From positions 307,261 to 371,260 of the forward strand of contig NZ_JAIJZW010000004.1 in the NCBI RefSeq assembly GCF_019753765.1: DNA of 64,000 nt, written 5' to 3'. This DNA comes from Microbacterium marinilacus. GTDB lineage: Bacteria; Actinomycetota; Actinomycetes; Actinomycetales; Microbacteriaceae. The translations under genes were made by a program, and so were the position numbers. This document shows positions 13,572 to 23,150 of this stretch, piece by piece (position 1 is the first letter of the stretch; every line of letters starts with the position of its first letter). The notes under the pieces are model-generated. The model was not told where the DNA came from, made no database searches, and was given only the letters and a program-made list of their open reading frames with translations.

Positions 13572-14693
13572 CTAGCCACGACGGGTGCTGATGATGCGTC
13601 CCTGGTCCTCGGCGCCGACCTCCTGATACGCGGCGAACAGCAGCGACTCGTCCGGCGCCTGCAGGACGGTCGGCTTCGCGATGTCGTCGAGCACGATGAA
13701 GCGCAGCATGCCGCCGCGCGACTTCTTGTCGCGCTGCATGGTCGCCAGCAGCGTCTGCCAGGCGCCGGCCCGGTACGTGGTGGGCAGCCCCAGCAGCTCG
13801 AGCACGCGGCGGTGGCGGTCGACGGCGGCATCGGAGAGACGGCCGGCCAGCCGCGACAGCTCGGCGGCGTACATCATCCCCACCGAGACGGCGGCGCCGT
13901 GCCGCCAGCGGTATCGCTCCGCATGCTCGATGGCATGGCCCAGGGTGTGGCCGTAGTTGAGGATCTCCCGCAGGCCCGCCTCGCGGAAGTCCTCGCCGAC
14001 GACGTCGGCCTTCATGCGGATCGCCAGCTCGATGCAGCGCCGGAACTCGGGGGTCGTGACGTCGACGGCGCGTGCAGGATCCGCCTCGACGATGTCGAGG
14101 ATCTCCGGGTGGCGGATGAAGCCGGCCTTGACGACCTCCGCGAAGCCGGCGAGCACCTCGTTCTCCGACAGCGTGCCCAGCAGGTCGAGGTCGCACAGCA
14201 CCGCGCGGGGCGCCCAGAAGGCGCCCACGAGGTTCTTGCCCTCCGCCGTGTTGACGCCGGTCTTGCCGCCGACGGCGGCGTCGACCATGCCCAGCACCGT
14301 GGTGGGCACCTGCACGATCTCGACGCCGCGGAGCCAGCTGGCGGCGACGAAGCCCGCCAGGTCGGTCACCGAGCCGCCGCCGAAGCCGACGACGACGTCC
14401 GTGCGGGTGAAGTCGGCCTGGCCCATGATCTGCCAGCAGAACGCGGCGACCTCGATCCGCTTCCCCGGCTCGGCGTCGGGGATCTCGGCGAGGAGGATCT
14501 CGCGTTCGCCCACCAGCGACTCGCGGAGCTCGTACGCCTGCGCCGCCAACGTCGGGGGGTGCACGATGAGCACCTTGCGGGCGGCGGGCGGGAGCGCGTC
14601 GCTCAGCCGGGCGACGACGCCGTGCCCGACGGTGATGTCGTATCCGGGCGTCCCCGACACGCGGATCACGGTGTGCTCTGCGGTCTCGGTCAT
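13572..14693 (-). CDS. aroB: 3-dehydroquinate synthase
   Basis: 373 aa. NAD-binding [11 protein letters not shown] at 105-115, followed by [19 protein letters not shown], and the Zn-binding [12 protein letters not shown]. Converts DAHP to 3-dehydroquinate, step 2 of the shikimate pathway. Its start overlaps the aroK stop (ATGA), so the two are coupled. Confidence 0.96.
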   Translation of the reverse strand: MTETAEHTVIRVSGTPGYDITVGHGVVARLSDALPPAARKVLIVHPPTLAAQAYELRESLVGEREILLAEIPDAEPGKRIEVAAFCWQIMGQADFTRTDVVVGFGGGSVTDLAGFVAASWLRGVEIVQVPTTVLGMVDAAVGGKTGVNTAEGKNLVGAFWAPRAVLCDLDLLGTLSENEVLAGFAEVVKAGFIRHPEILDIVEADPARAVDVTTPEFRRCIELAIRMKADVVGEDFREAGLREILNYGHTLGHAIEHAERYRWRHGAAVSVGMMYAAELSRLAGRLSDAAVDRHRRVLELLGLPTTYRAGAWQTLLATMQRDKKSRGGMLRFIVLDDIAKPTVLQAPDESLLFAAYQEVGAEDQGRIISTRRG

Positions 14694-15256
14694 CGTCCTG
14701 TCCCCTCGTGTGCCGTGGCGGTGCCCGCTGCCTGATCTGCGCGAGCCCAGTCGGCGATGGCGGTCACCACGTCCTGCAGCGGTCCTCGCGACGTGTCGAA
14801 CACGACGTCGGCCACCGCGCGATAGACGGGCTCTCGCTCGTCGCGGATGCGCGCCCAGGCGGCGACGGGATCCTCGTCCGTGTTCAGCAGCGGGCGCTTC
14901 TGGCTGCGGATCCGCCCGGCGACCACGCGCTCGTCCACGGTCAGCAGCACCACGCGGTGCGCCGCCAGCGCCTGACGCGTGCGGGGGTCGAGCACGGCGC
15001 CGCCGCCGAGGGCGACCACGCCGCCGCCGGCGATCGCGTCGCTGACCGCCTCATGCTCGATCGCACGGAAGTGCGCTTCCCCGTGGTTCGCGAAGATGTC
15101 GGCGATGGCGCCGTGCCGACGCACGATGCGGGCATCGGTGTCGACGAAGCGCACGCCGAGGGCCTTCGCGAGCCGGCGGCCGATGCTCGACTTCCCGGCG
15201 CCCATCGGCCCGACGAGCACGACGGCGGGGGTACGGGCCTCAGCGGGCGAGGTCAT
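14690..15256 (-). CDS. aroK: Shikimate kinase
   Basis: 188 aa. Walker A GPMGAGKS at residues 16-23, shikimate-binding VDTDARI, and [14 protein letters not shown] in the lid region. Phosphorylates shikimate at the 3-hydroxyl. Overlaps aroC by 17 bp upstream and aroB by 4 bp downstream. Confidence 0.95.
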   Translation of the reverse strand: MTSPAEARTPAVVLVGPMGAGKSSIGRRLAKALGVRFVDTDARIVRRHGAIADIFANHGEAHFRAIEHEAVSDAIAGGGVVALGGGAVLDPRTRQALAAHRVVLLTVDERVVAGRIRSQKRPLLNTDEDPVAAWARIRDEREPVYRAVADVVFDTSRGPLQDVVTAIADWARADQAAGTATAHEGTGR

Positions 15257-16478
15257 GGGCGAGCGCGGCCTCGTCGGCGTCGAGCAGGCCGGACGTGGTC
15301 CGCAGGGTCTCCGCGATCGATGCCACGTACGCGTCGAGGTTGCGGCGGGTCTCGGCGACCGAGTCGCCGCCGAACTTCTCGATCACGGCGTCGGCGATCG
15401 TGATCGCCGCCATCGCCTCGGCCACCACACCGGCCGCCGGCACCGCGCAGACGTCCGAGCGCTGGTGGTGTGCGGCCGCGGTGTCCCCGGTCGCGACGTC
15501 CACCGTGCGAAGCGCGTGCGGCACGGTCGCGATCGGCTTCATCCCGGCGCGCACGCGCAGCACGGTGCCGGTGGACATGCCGCCCTCCGTGCCGCCCGCG
15601 CGGTCGGTGCCGCGGGCGATCCCGTCGCCCGTCACGAAGAGCTCGTCGTGCGCGGCGGAGCCGCGACGGCGCGTGGTCTCGAAGCCGTCGCCGACCTCGA
15701 CGCCCTTGATGGCCTGGATGCTCATCAGCGCCTGAGCCAGCTTGCCGTCGAGGCGCCGGTCCCAGTGCACGTGGGAGCCGAGCCCGGGCGGCAGACCGTA
15801 GGCCAGCACCTCGACGATGCCACCGAGGGTGTCGCCGTCCTTCTTCGCCGCGTCGACCTCGGCGACCATCCGCTCCGAGGTGGCCGCGTCGAAGCACCGT
15901 AGCGGATCCGCGTCCAGTGCCGCGACGTCGTCGGGCGCCGGCAGCGCTGCGTCGTCGGGCACCCGCACGGTGCCGATCGAGAGCGTGTGGCTGACCAGCC
16001 GGATGCCCAGCTCGGCCAGGAAGGCCCGAGCCACGGCGCCGAGCGCCACGCGTGCCGCCGTCTCGCGCGCGCTCGCGCGCTCCAGGATCGGTCGGGCCTC
16101 GTCGAAGCCGTACTTCTGCATGCCCACCAGGTCGGCGTGCCCGGGCCGGGGGCGCGTCAGCGCCGCGCCGCGTCCGCGGGACCGCTCCGTCAGCTCGACG
16201 GGCTCGGGGCTCATCACCTCGGTCCACTTGGGCCACTCGGTGTTGCCGATTCGCAGCGCGATCGGACTGCCGAGCGTGAGGCCGTGGCGGACGCCGCCGG
16301 AGATCGACAGCTCGTCCTGCTCGAACTTCATGCGGGAGCCGCGACCATAGCCCAGCTTCCGACGCTGCAGGTCGGCCTGGATGTCGGCGGGCAGCAGCGG
16401 GACTCCGGCGGGGAGGCCCTCCATGACGGCGATGAGTTCGGGGCCGTGCGATTCGCCGGCCGTGAGCACGCGGAGCAT
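15240..16478 (-). CDS. aroC: Chorismate synthase
   Basis: 412 aa from ATG 16478 with GGAG 10 nt upstream; the open frame beyond is shadow. Starts [15 protein letters not shown], the family's first signature; [13 protein letters not shown] and [12 protein letters not shown] are the FMN/EPSP-binding motifs. Makes chorismate from EPSP and needs reduced FMN. 4 bp separate it from the aroE stop. Confidence 0.96.
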   Translation of the reverse strand: MLRVLTAGESHGPELIAVMEGLPAGVPLLPADIQADLQRRKLGYGRGSRMKFEQDELSISGGVRHGLTLGSPIALRIGNTEWPKWTEVMSPEPVELTERSRGRGAALTRPRPGHADLVGMQKYGFDEARPILERASARETAARVALGAVARAFLAELGIRLVSHTLSIGTVRVPDDAALPAPDDVAALDADPLRCFDAATSERMVAEVDAAKKDGDTLGGIVEVLAYGLPPGLGSHVHWDRRLDGKLAQALMSIQAIKGVEVGDGFETTRRRGSAAHDELFVTGDGIARGTDRAGGTEGGMSTGTVLRVRAGMKPIATVPHALRTVDVATGDTAAAHHQRSDVCAVPAAGVVAEAMAAITIADAVIEKFGGDSVAETRRNLDAYVASIAETLRTTSGLLDADEAALAHDLAR

Positions 16479-16482
16479 GCGC

Positions 16483-17343
16483 CTAGTCTCCCACGAGAGC
16501 CGAGCGCATCGATGCGCGCACGGCGTCCTCGTCGGCGAGCGGCGCATCCGCCGTCCCGGTCGTGAAGATGCGCACCTGCAGCACCGCCTGGTGCAGCAGC
16601 ATGCCGAGCCCGGGGATCGCGGGAGCGTCTCGCCAGCGGGAGGCCAGATGAGAGGGCCAGGGGTGGTAGGCGACGTCGAACAGCGCGCCGCCCGCCGCCG
16701 CGAGGGCGTCCGCGTGGTCTTCCGGCAGCGAGGTCCCGCCCGGCAGCGCGCAGACCGTCAGATCGACGCCGGTGTGCGCGCCGTCGAATCCCTCGACGAC
16801 GACGTCCATCCCCAGCCGCGCTCCCAGTTCCGCGAGCGGTGCGGCGCGCTCGGGACGGCGGGCGACGATCCCGACCTCTTGTGCGCCCAGCTCGGCCGCC
16901 GCGACGACCGCGGACGCCGAGGTTGCCCCGGCGCCGATCACCCGCACCCGCTGCACGCGGGTGATGCCCTCGTCCGCGAGCGCGGCGACGATGCCGCCGA
17001 CGTCCGTGTTGAAGCCGACGGGTCCCCCGGCGGGCGCGCCCTCCGGGCGGGGCACGTCCGGATGCGGCAGCAGGAGCGTGTTGACGGCGCCCGTGAGCTC
17101 GGCGCGTCGATCCCGCCACGTGCTCGCCCGCCAGGCGCGCTCTTTCAGCGGCATGGTGACCGCGAGCCCGCGCCACGACCCGTCCAGGCCGGCGAGCACG
17201 CCGTCGAACGCGTCCTCCGCAACCCGGACGCGCTCGAACGTCCAGTCGAGTCCGAGCGTCGCGTAGGCGGCGGAGTGCAGCTGCGGCGAGCGGCTGTGCG
17301 CGATCGGGTCGCCCCAGACCGCCAGCCGGGCGGCCTCACTCAC
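16483..17343 (-). CDS. aroE: Shikimate dehydrogenase
   Basis: 286 aa from GTG 17343, which overlaps the mltG stop by 8 bp. Shikimate-binding [11 protein letters not shown] at 18-28, catalytic lysine in [13 protein letters not shown] in GFNTDVGG, and a dinucleotide fold [13 protein letters not shown]. Reduces 3-dehydroshikimate. With aroB, aroK and aroC adjacent, four of the seven shikimate steps are encoded together; aroA, aroD and the DAHP synthase are not in the window. Confidence 0.93.
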   Translation of the reverse strand: MSEAARLAVWGDPIAHSRSPQLHSAAYATLGLDWTFERVRVAEDAFDGVLAGLDGSWRGLAVTMPLKERAWRASTWRDRRAELTGAVNTLLLPHPDVPRPEGAPAGGPVGFNTDVGGIVAALADEGITRVQRVRVIGAGATSASAVVAAAELGAQEVGIVARRPERAAPLAELGARLGMDVVVEGFDGAHTGVDLTVCALPGGTSLPEDHADALAAAGGALFDVAYHPWPSHLASRWRDAPAIPGLGMLLHQAVLQVRIFTTGTADAPLADEDAVRASMRSALVGD

Positions 17344-18682
17344 AGTAGGCGGCGTTCTCTTCGCTCTCCTGACACCAGGCCTGCAGGCGCGCCACCGCGG
17401 CCTCATGCTCGGCCAGCGTGCTCGAGAAGACCGTCTCGCCGGTCGCCAGGTTCACGGGCACGAAGTAGAGCCAGTCGCCGTCCGCCGGGTCCGCGGCCGC
17501 CCGGATCGCCGACTCGCCCGGCAACCCGATCGGTCCTGCAGGCAGCCCCTCGTGGACGTAGGTGTTGTAGGGGTTCGAGGCGTCGGCGCGCTGCTCGTCC
17601 GTGGTCCACACCGTGTGCGTGCTGCCGGCTCCGTAAGCCACGGTGGCGTCGGACTGCAGCAGCATCCCCTGGTCGATGCGGTTGTAGAACACCCGCGCGA
17701 TCTTGGCCATGTCGTCGTCGCCGCCGGACTCGCGCTGTACGAGCGCCGCCATCGTCAGCGTCTCGAAGCGGTCGGCCTCGGCGACGCCGAGAGCGTCCAG
17801 GCGTTCGTTCATCTCGTCGACCAGCGTGCGGATGACGTCCTCTGCCGTCGCCTCGGGCGGGAACGTGTACGTCGCCGGGAAGAGGAAGCCCTCGATACTG
17901 GGGGCCTCGGCGGGCACGCCGTACTTCGTGTAGTCGGCCGCCTCGGCCTGGAGATCCTCGAGCGGCACCTCCGTCACAGACGCGATGTTCTCCAGCGCGT
18001 CCTCGGCGAAGCTGCCCTCGGTGATCAGCACGGTGTTCTCGAGCTTGCTCTCCGGGTCCTCCAGCGCCGCGAGAGCGGCCTCGGACGTCATCTTCTGCTG
18101 CAGCTGGTACACGCCCGGGTAGAACGTCGGGACAGCGCCGGAGTCGATCAGGTGGTCGTAGAACGAGTCGGGCTTGAGCGTCACTCCCGCGTCGTACAGC
18201 GTCTGGGAGATCGCCTCTCCCCCGTCGCCCTCGGCGATCGTGATGACGGCCTCGCCGGTGGCCTCCCCGGCCTCGTAGTCGCTCGGGCCGTCCCAGCCGA
18301 AGAACGCAGAGATCCGATCGCCGTAGGTGTTCGCCACCCACACGCCACCGATGGCGATGCCGCCGACGATGGCGAGGAGGATCACCAGCACGACCAGGCA
18401 CCCGCGGCCTCGTCGGCGGGGCTTCGGCTCCACCACGTTCTCCGGCACGAAGAGGTCCTCGAGCCCTGCGCCGGTCGGTTGGCCCTGCGCGGGCTCTGTC
18501 GCCGGCGTCGTGCGCGCTGCGGTCTCGGCCAGGGTCGCCGGGGCCGGCGCGTCGGCGCCTTCCCGCGCGACCACGCCGCGGACCGCCTCCCCCGGCAGCG
18601 TGGGCCGGTCGGTGGCGTGCGCGGCCTCTCGGGCCTGGCGGCGCGTCAGGGGGGCGGTCTCGTCGGACGACGGATCGGTCAT
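17336..18682 (-). CDS. mltG: Endolytic murein transglycosylase MltG
   Basis: 448 aa. A ~90-residue cytoplasmic Ala/Thr/Pro-rich tail ending PKPRRRGRG, one transmembrane helix (about 94-116), then the extracellular YceG domain. The likely catalytic Glu is E318 in AALVQRESGG. Cleaves nascent glycan strands and is thought to end their elongation. Positioned ruvX-mltG-aroE as in many actinobacteria. Confidence 0.92.
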   Translation of the reverse strand: MTDPSSDETAPLTRRQAREAAHATDRPTLPGEAVRGVVAREGADAPAPATLAETAARTTPATEPAQGQPTGAGLEDLFVPENVVEPKPRRRGRGCLVVLVILLAIVGGIAIGGVWVANTYGDRISAFFGWDGPSDYEAGEATGEAVITIAEGDGGEAISQTLYDAGVTLKPDSFYDHLIDSGAVPTFYPGVYQLQQKMTSEAALAALEDPESKLENTVLITEGSFAEDALENIASVTEVPLEDLQAEAADYTKYGVPAEAPSIEGFLFPATYTFPPEATAEDVIRTLVDEMNERLDALGVAEADRFETLTMAALVQRESGGDDDMAKIARVFYNRIDQGMLLQSDATVAYGAGSTHTVWTTDEQRADASNPYNTYVHEGLPAGPIGLPGESAIRAAADPADGDWLYFVPVNLATGETVFSSTLAEHEAAVARLQAWCQESEENAAYCE

Positions 18683-18691
18683 GAGCGGGGT

Positions 18692-19159
18692 CTACTCCTC
18701 GGGCAGGCCGGCGGGGCTACCGGCGGCCGCCCCGGTGCGCTTCTCGCTGTCGATGGCGTGCTGGAGCAGCACCACCGCGGCGACCTGATCGACAATGCTA
18801 CGAGACGCCTTCTGGGATCTCCCGGACTGCCGCAGCGCACCGTGAGCGCTGACGGTGCTGAGGCGCTCGTCCACCAGCCGCACCGGGGCGCTCTGCGCCG
18901 CCGCGAGACGCGCGGCGAACTCGCGCGCGTCCGTCGTCGACGGCGTGTCCTCCCCGCGCATGTTCAGGGGCAGGCCGACCACGAACTCGAGCGGCTCGTG
19001 CTCGGTCGAGAGCTCGACCAGCCGCGCGATCGAGCGGTCATCGCGCGGGACGGTCTCCACGGGAACCGCCAGCATTCCGTCCGGATCGCAGCGTGCGACT
19101 CCGATCCGCGCCTTGCCGACGTCGACGCCGAGGCGCACTCCGCGCCGGAAACCTGTCAT
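18692..19159 (-). CDS. ruvX: RuvX/YqgF-type Holliday junction resolvase
   Basis: 155 aa. RNase H-like fold: LGVDVGKARIGVARCDPDG with the first acidic residue, VGLPLNMRGE, and RLVDERLSTVSA. Family members act as Holliday-junction resolvases or in 16S rRNA 5' end processing. It lies between alaS and mltG, a common arrangement. Confidence 0.92.
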   Translation of the reverse strand: MTGFRRGVRLGVDVGKARIGVARCDPDGMLAVPVETVPRDDRSIARLVELSTEHEPLEFVVGLPLNMRGEDTPSTTDAREFAARLAAAQSAPVRLVDERLSTVSAHGALRQSGRSQKASRSIVDQVAAVVLLQHAIDSEKRTGAAAGSPAGLPEE

Positions 19160-19172
19160 CGGGCGGTTCCGG

Positions 19173-21833
19173 TCATGCGGCCGCGAGCGCCCGGCGGACG
19201 CCGTCGAACGCGGCGGGGATCGCCGCGCTGTCGGTGCCCGCGCCCTGCGCCATGTCGTCGCGCCCGCCCCCGCGTCCGCCGACGTGCTCGAGCACGACCT
19301 TCACCAGGTTGCCGGCCTTCGCACCGGCGGCCCGGGCCGCCTCGTTGGTGGCGACGATGGCGAGCACCCGCTCGCCCGCCGTGCCGACGAGCACCACGAC
19401 GGCCGACTCGGAGCCGAGCCGCTCGCGCACGGACGTCGCCAGGCTGCGCAGGTCGTCCGCGGAGCCGACCTCGCCGACCGACTCGGCGACGAGGTTCACC
19501 GACCCCGCGCGCTGAGCGGTCTGGGCGATGGCGGGCACTCGGTCGGCGAGAGCGCGCGCCTCGAAGGCGGCGATCTTCTTCTCCGCGGCCTTGAGGCTGG
19601 CCGTCAGCTCGGCGATGCGCGCGGTCAGCTGGTCCTTCGGCGCCTTGAGCGACGTCGACAGCTCCGCCACGAGCGCGCGCTCCGCGGTGAGCTCCCGGAA
19701 GGCGTCGAGACCCACCAGCGCCTCCACGCGCCGGTTGGACGCGCCGACCGACGACTCCCCGACGAGGCTGATCAGGCCGATCTCGGCGCTGGCGCCCACG
19801 TGCGTGCCGCCGCAGAGCTCGCGCGACCAGGGGCCGCCGATGTCGACCATGCGAACGGTCGAGCCGTACTTCTCGCCGAAGAGCGCCATCGCGCCCGCGG
19901 CCTTGGCGTCGTCGAGCGACATCACGCGCGTCGTCACCTCGAGGTTGTCGCGCACGGCGTTGTTGGCGATCTCCTCGATCTCGCTGCGGGTCGCGCCGCT
20001 CAGCGCCTGCCCCCACGTGAAGTCGAAGCGGAGGTAGCCCGCGCGGTTCAACGATCCAGCCTGGGTCGCGCCCTGCCCGAGCGTGTCGCGCAGCGCCGCG
20101 TGCACGAGGTGGGTGGCCGAGTGCGCCTGCTGGGCCGAGCGCCGGTTCGCCGCATCGACGATCGTCGTGGCCGGCTGATCCACGCCGACCTCGCCGCGCG
20201 TCACCTCCACGGTGTGGCTGATCAGTCCCGGCACCGGCCGCTGCACGTCGAGCACCTCGAGCTCGTATCCCGGCCCGACGATCGTTCCGCGATCGGCGAC
20301 CTGGCCGCCCGACTCCGCGTAGAGCGCGGTCTCGGCGAGGATCACCTCCGCGATCTGACCCGCCGAGGCGCGGCCCGTGGCGACGCCGTCGACCAGCACC
20401 CCGAGCACGCGGGACTCGGTCTCGAGATCCGTGTAGCCGGTGAAGACGGTCTCGCCGAGCGCCCGGAAGTCCCGATAGACGCTGACGTCGGCGATCGCGC
20501 GCTTGCGCGAGCGGGCGTCCGCCTTCGCCCGCTGACGCTGCTCCTGCATGAGCGTGTCGAACGCCGCGCGATCGACGCCGATCCCCGCTTCCTCGGCGAT
20601 CTCCAGCGTGAGGTCGATCGGGAAGCCGTACGTGTCGTGCAACAGGAATGCCTGGTCGCCGGCGAGCGTCTCGCTGCCGGTCGCCTTGGTCTTCGCCACG
20701 GCGGTGTCGAGGATCGTCGAGCCGGCGGTCAGCGTCCGCAGGAACGTCTCCTCCTCGGCGAACGCGTACGACGACAGGCGCTGCCAGTCCGTCTCGACGA
20801 CCGGGTAGGCCTCCTTCATCGCGTCGCGCGACGCCTCGAACAGCGCGGGGAAGGTCGCCTCCTCGACGCCGAGCAGACGCATGGCACGCACGCTGCGTCG
20901 CATCAGACGGCGCAGGATGTAGCCGCGCCCCTCGTTCGACGGCGTGACGCCGTCGGACAGCAGCATGAGCGAGGACCGCACGTGGTCGGCGACGATGCGG
21001 AAGCGCACGTCGTCCTCCGCGTCCGCGCCGTAGCGGCGGCCTGTCAGCTCCGAGGCACGGTCGAGCACCGGGCGGACCTGGTCGGTCTCGTACATGTTCT
21101 CGACACCCTGCTTCAGGAAGGCGACGCGCTCGAGGCCCATGCCCGTGTCGATGTTCTTCATCGGAAGTTCGCCGACGATGTCGAACTCGGTCTTGCCGCG
21201 GATGTTCTCGATGAAGTCCTGCATGAACACCAGGTTCCAGATCTCCAGGAACCTGGTGTCGTCGGCCGCCGGGCCGCCGTCCTGGCCGTAGGCCGGCCCG
21301 CGGTCGAAGAAGATCTCGGAGTCGGGGCCGCCGGGGCCCGGCTGCCCGGTGTTCCAGTAGTTGTCCGCCCGGCCGAGCCGCTGGATGCGCTCGGGCTTGA
21401 GGCCGATGACGTCGCGCCAGATGGCCTCGGCCTCATCGTCTGTCTCGTAGACGGTCACCCAGAGGTCCCGCTCGTCGAAGCCGAGTCCGCCGTCGGCCTC
21501 GGAGCTGGTCAGCAGCTCCCAGGCGTAGCGGATGGCCCCCTCCTTGAAGTAGTCGCCGAACGACCAGTTGCCCAGCATCTGGAAGAAGGTCCCGTGCCGG
21601 GCGGTGCGACCGACCTCTTCGATGTCGTTGGTGCGGATGCACTTCTGCAGGTCGGCGATGCGCGGGTGCGGCGCAGGAACGACGCCCGTCAGGTACGGGA
21701 TCATCGGCACCATTCCGGCGACCGTGAACAGCAGCGACGGGTCGTCGCTGACCAGCGAGGCCGAGGGCACGATGAGGTGGTCGTTCTTCTCGAAGTAGTC
21801 GAGGTAGCGCTGCGCGATATCCGCGGTCTTCAT
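19173..21833 (-). CDS. alaS: Alanyl-tRNA synthetase
   Basis: 886 aa, full length. N-terminal class II catalytic core (begins MKTADIAQRYLDYFEKNDH), tRNA-recognition region, then the editing domain with Zn ligands in HSATHLVHAAL and CGGTHVG, and a C-terminal coiled-coil/DHHA1 region with EGGGR-like GGRGGGRDDMAQ. Charges tRNA-Ala and clears mischarged serine or glycine. A structured 108-bp leader precedes it. Confidence 0.97.
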   Translation of the reverse strand: MKTADIAQRYLDYFEKNDHLIVPSASLVSDDPSLLFTVAGMVPMIPYLTGVVPAPHPRIADLQKCIRTNDIEEVGRTARHGTFFQMLGNWSFGDYFKEGAIRYAWELLTSSEADGGLGFDERDLWVTVYETDDEAEAIWRDVIGLKPERIQRLGRADNYWNTGQPGPGGPDSEIFFDRGPAYGQDGGPAADDTRFLEIWNLVFMQDFIENIRGKTEFDIVGELPMKNIDTGMGLERVAFLKQGVENMYETDQVRPVLDRASELTGRRYGADAEDDVRFRIVADHVRSSLMLLSDGVTPSNEGRGYILRRLMRRSVRAMRLLGVEEATFPALFEASRDAMKEAYPVVETDWQRLSSYAFAEEETFLRTLTAGSTILDTAVAKTKATGSETLAGDQAFLLHDTYGFPIDLTLEIAEEAGIGVDRAAFDTLMQEQRQRAKADARSRKRAIADVSVYRDFRALGETVFTGYTDLETESRVLGVLVDGVATGRASAGQIAEVILAETALYAESGGQVADRGTIVGPGYELEVLDVQRPVPGLISHTVEVTRGEVGVDQPATTIVDAANRRSAQQAHSATHLVHAALRDTLGQGATQAGSLNRAGYLRFDFTWGQALSGATRSEIEEIANNAVRDNLEVTTRVMSLDDAKAAGAMALFGEKYGSTVRMVDIGGPWSRELCGGTHVGASAEIGLISLVGESSVGASNRRVEALVGLDAFRELTAERALVAELSTSLKAPKDQLTARIAELTASLKAAEKKIAAFEARALADRVPAIAQTAQRAGSVNLVAESVGEVGSADDLRSLATSVRERLGSESAVVVLVGTAGERVLAIVATNEAARAAGAKAGNLVKVVLEHVGGRGGGRDDMAQGAGTDSAAIPAAFDGVRRALAAA

Positions 21834-21855
21834 GTGGGGTGCTTCGTCCTTGACT

Positions 21856-21927
21856 GGTGGGGGCGGAGCGGTCCCTTGCGGGACACGCCGCGGTGCATGC
21901 GGGAGCCGCCGTCTCGGGCGACGGCTG
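21856..21927 (-). promoter_or_regulatory. Structured alaS leader, possibly T-box-like
   Basis: Between the small membrane gene and alaS the minus strand can form two hairpins: GCCGTC-GCCCGA-GACGGC, then GTCCC-GCAA-GGGAC (21884-21871, a GNRA tetraloop). They flank GCACCGCGG (21896-21888), which resembles the ACCGCG tail of the T-box antiterminator motif. A full stem I and specifier loop would not fit in 108 bp, so a true T-box is uncertain. Confidence 0.3.
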
Positions 21928-21941
21928 AAGGTCGAGTGGGG

Positions 21942-22139
21942 TCAGGCGGCGGGGGCGTCGCCGGTCGACGAGCGGCGGGCCTCCTCGACGCGGTACGCCT
22001 CGCCGATGCGGTCGACGAACTCGTCGATGCGCGCGTCGATGTCGGCGAGCACCTCCGCGCCCCGTGGGTCCTTGTTCAGGAAGTGCGCGGCGACGAAGCC
22101 GCCGACGAGGCCGAGCAGGAACCACAGCACGTTCTTCAT
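21942..22139 (-). CDS. Small membrane protein between rpsD and alaS
   Basis: 65 aa from ATG 22139 with GGAGG 9 nt upstream; a longer open frame exists but lacks a ribosome site. One transmembrane helix (KNVLWFLLGLVGGFVAAHFL, about 2-21), then an amphipathic cytoplasmic part with acidic/basic heptads. A short membrane protein in this place before alaS is common in actinobacteria. Function unknown. Confidence 0.7.
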   Translation of the reverse strand: MKNVLWFLLGLVGGFVAAHFLNKDPRGAEVLADIDARIDEFVDRIGEAYRVEEARRSSTGDAPAA

Positions 22140-22244
22140 CTCACCGATCCTCCGGTCCGGCGCCGCGCGTCGCGGCGTTCTCCCCATCGTAGACGCCGGA
22201 GGGCGCCGAGGCCGAAGCCCCGACGCCCTCCCAGCGTTCCGCGT

Positions 22245-22354
22245 CGCTTAGCGCGCAGCGTAGGCGGTCTCGCTCTCGCGAGCCCGCGAGACCAGTGCTT
22301 GTCTGGTCGCTACGCTCCTGAGCACTACGCTCCTGAGTACTAAGCGCCGCTTAG
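22245..22354. repeat. Short repeats downstream of rpsD
   Basis: A 19-bp copy of the rpsD stop region (22245-22263, one mismatch to 22348-22366), two tandem copies of CTACGCTCCTGAG with 15-bp period (22310-22322 and 22325-22337), and CTAAGC-GCC-GCTTAG (22340-22354). This looks like slippage or repeated small duplications right after the rpsD stop codon. Confidence 0.6.
22266..22293 (-). terminator. Hairpin after rpsD
   Basis: Perfect 8-bp arms GGTCTCGC/GCGAGACC with a 12-nt interior, 58 bp past the rpsD stop. No T-run, so it may be a terminator or an mRNA 3'-end stabiliser. Confidence 0.45.
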
Positions 22355-22980
22355 CGCGCCGCGTAGTACTCGACGACCAGCTGCACGTCGCAGGTGACGG
22401 GCACCTGAGCGCGCTTCGGGCGGGCGACGAGCTTCGCCTGGAGCTTGTCGAGCTCGACCTCGAGGTAGGCCGGGACGTTCGGCAGAACCTCGGCGTGACC
22501 ACCGGCGGCGGCCACCTGGAACGGCTCCATGGCCTCGCTCTTGGCCTTGACCTCGATGGTCTGGCCCGGCTTCACGCGGAACGACGGGCGGTCCACGATC
22601 TTTCCGTCGACGAGGATGTGGCGGTGCACGACGAACTGGCGGGCCTGCGCCGTGGTGCGGGCGAAGCCCGAACGCAGCACGAGCGCGTCGAGGCGCATCT
22701 CGAGCAGCTCGACGAGGTTCTCACCCGTCAGGCCGTCGGTGCGGCGCGCCTCGTTGAACGCGATGCGCAGCTGCTTCTCGCGGATGCCGTACTGCTCGCG
22801 CAGACGCTGCTTCTCGCGCAGACGGACGGCGTAGTCGCTGTCCTGCTTGCGCTTCGTGCGACCGTGCTGGCCGGGGCCGTAGGGGCGCTTCTCGAGGTAG
22901 CGCGCGGCCTTCGGGGTCAGCGCGACGCCGAGGGCGCGCGACAGGCGGACCTTACGGCGGTCCTGGGACTTGGTAACCAT
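22351..22980 (-). CDS. rpsD: 30S ribosomal protein S4
   Basis: 209 aa. Starts MVTKSQDRRKVRLSRALG and has the S4 RNA-binding domain about 100-165 (EMRLDALVLRSGFA, QFVVHRHILVDGKIVDRPS). Primary 16S rRNA binder in 30S assembly. Strong AAAGGAAA site before the ATG. It stands alone rather than in the rpsM-rpsK-rpoA operon, the normal place for this form in Micrococcales. Confidence 0.97.
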   Translation of the reverse strand: MVTKSQDRRKVRLSRALGVALTPKAARYLEKRPYGPGQHGRTKRKQDSDYAVRLREKQRLREQYGIREKQLRIAFNEARRTDGLTGENLVELLEMRLDALVLRSGFARTTAQARQFVVHRHILVDGKIVDRPSFRVKPGQTIEVKAKSEAMEPFQVAAAGGHAEVLPNVPAYLEVELDKLQAKLVARPKRAQVPVTCDVQLVVEYYAAR

Positions 22981-23150
22981 GGTTTCCTTTCACGAGGCCG
23001 CGGCTGTCGCGGCGCTCGGACGTACAGTCCCCTCCCATCCGATTCAGGCGTACGTCTACCCACCTGAGGGATACAGCGAAAGGGGATGTGCCCGGATGTC
23101 GAGCCGATCCAGCTTACCAGACGGCGTCCCGACCACCCATGGGCCGGCCC

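Noticed and set aside
22308..22340. CRISPR-like repeat
   Set aside because: Only two 13-bp units with 2-bp separation, no spacers and no cas genes.
18855..22343. A 1162-codon open frame on the plus strand opposite ruvX, alaS and beyond
   Set aside because: Runs across several real genes and gaps, no domain is recognisable, and composition is that of an antisense shadow.
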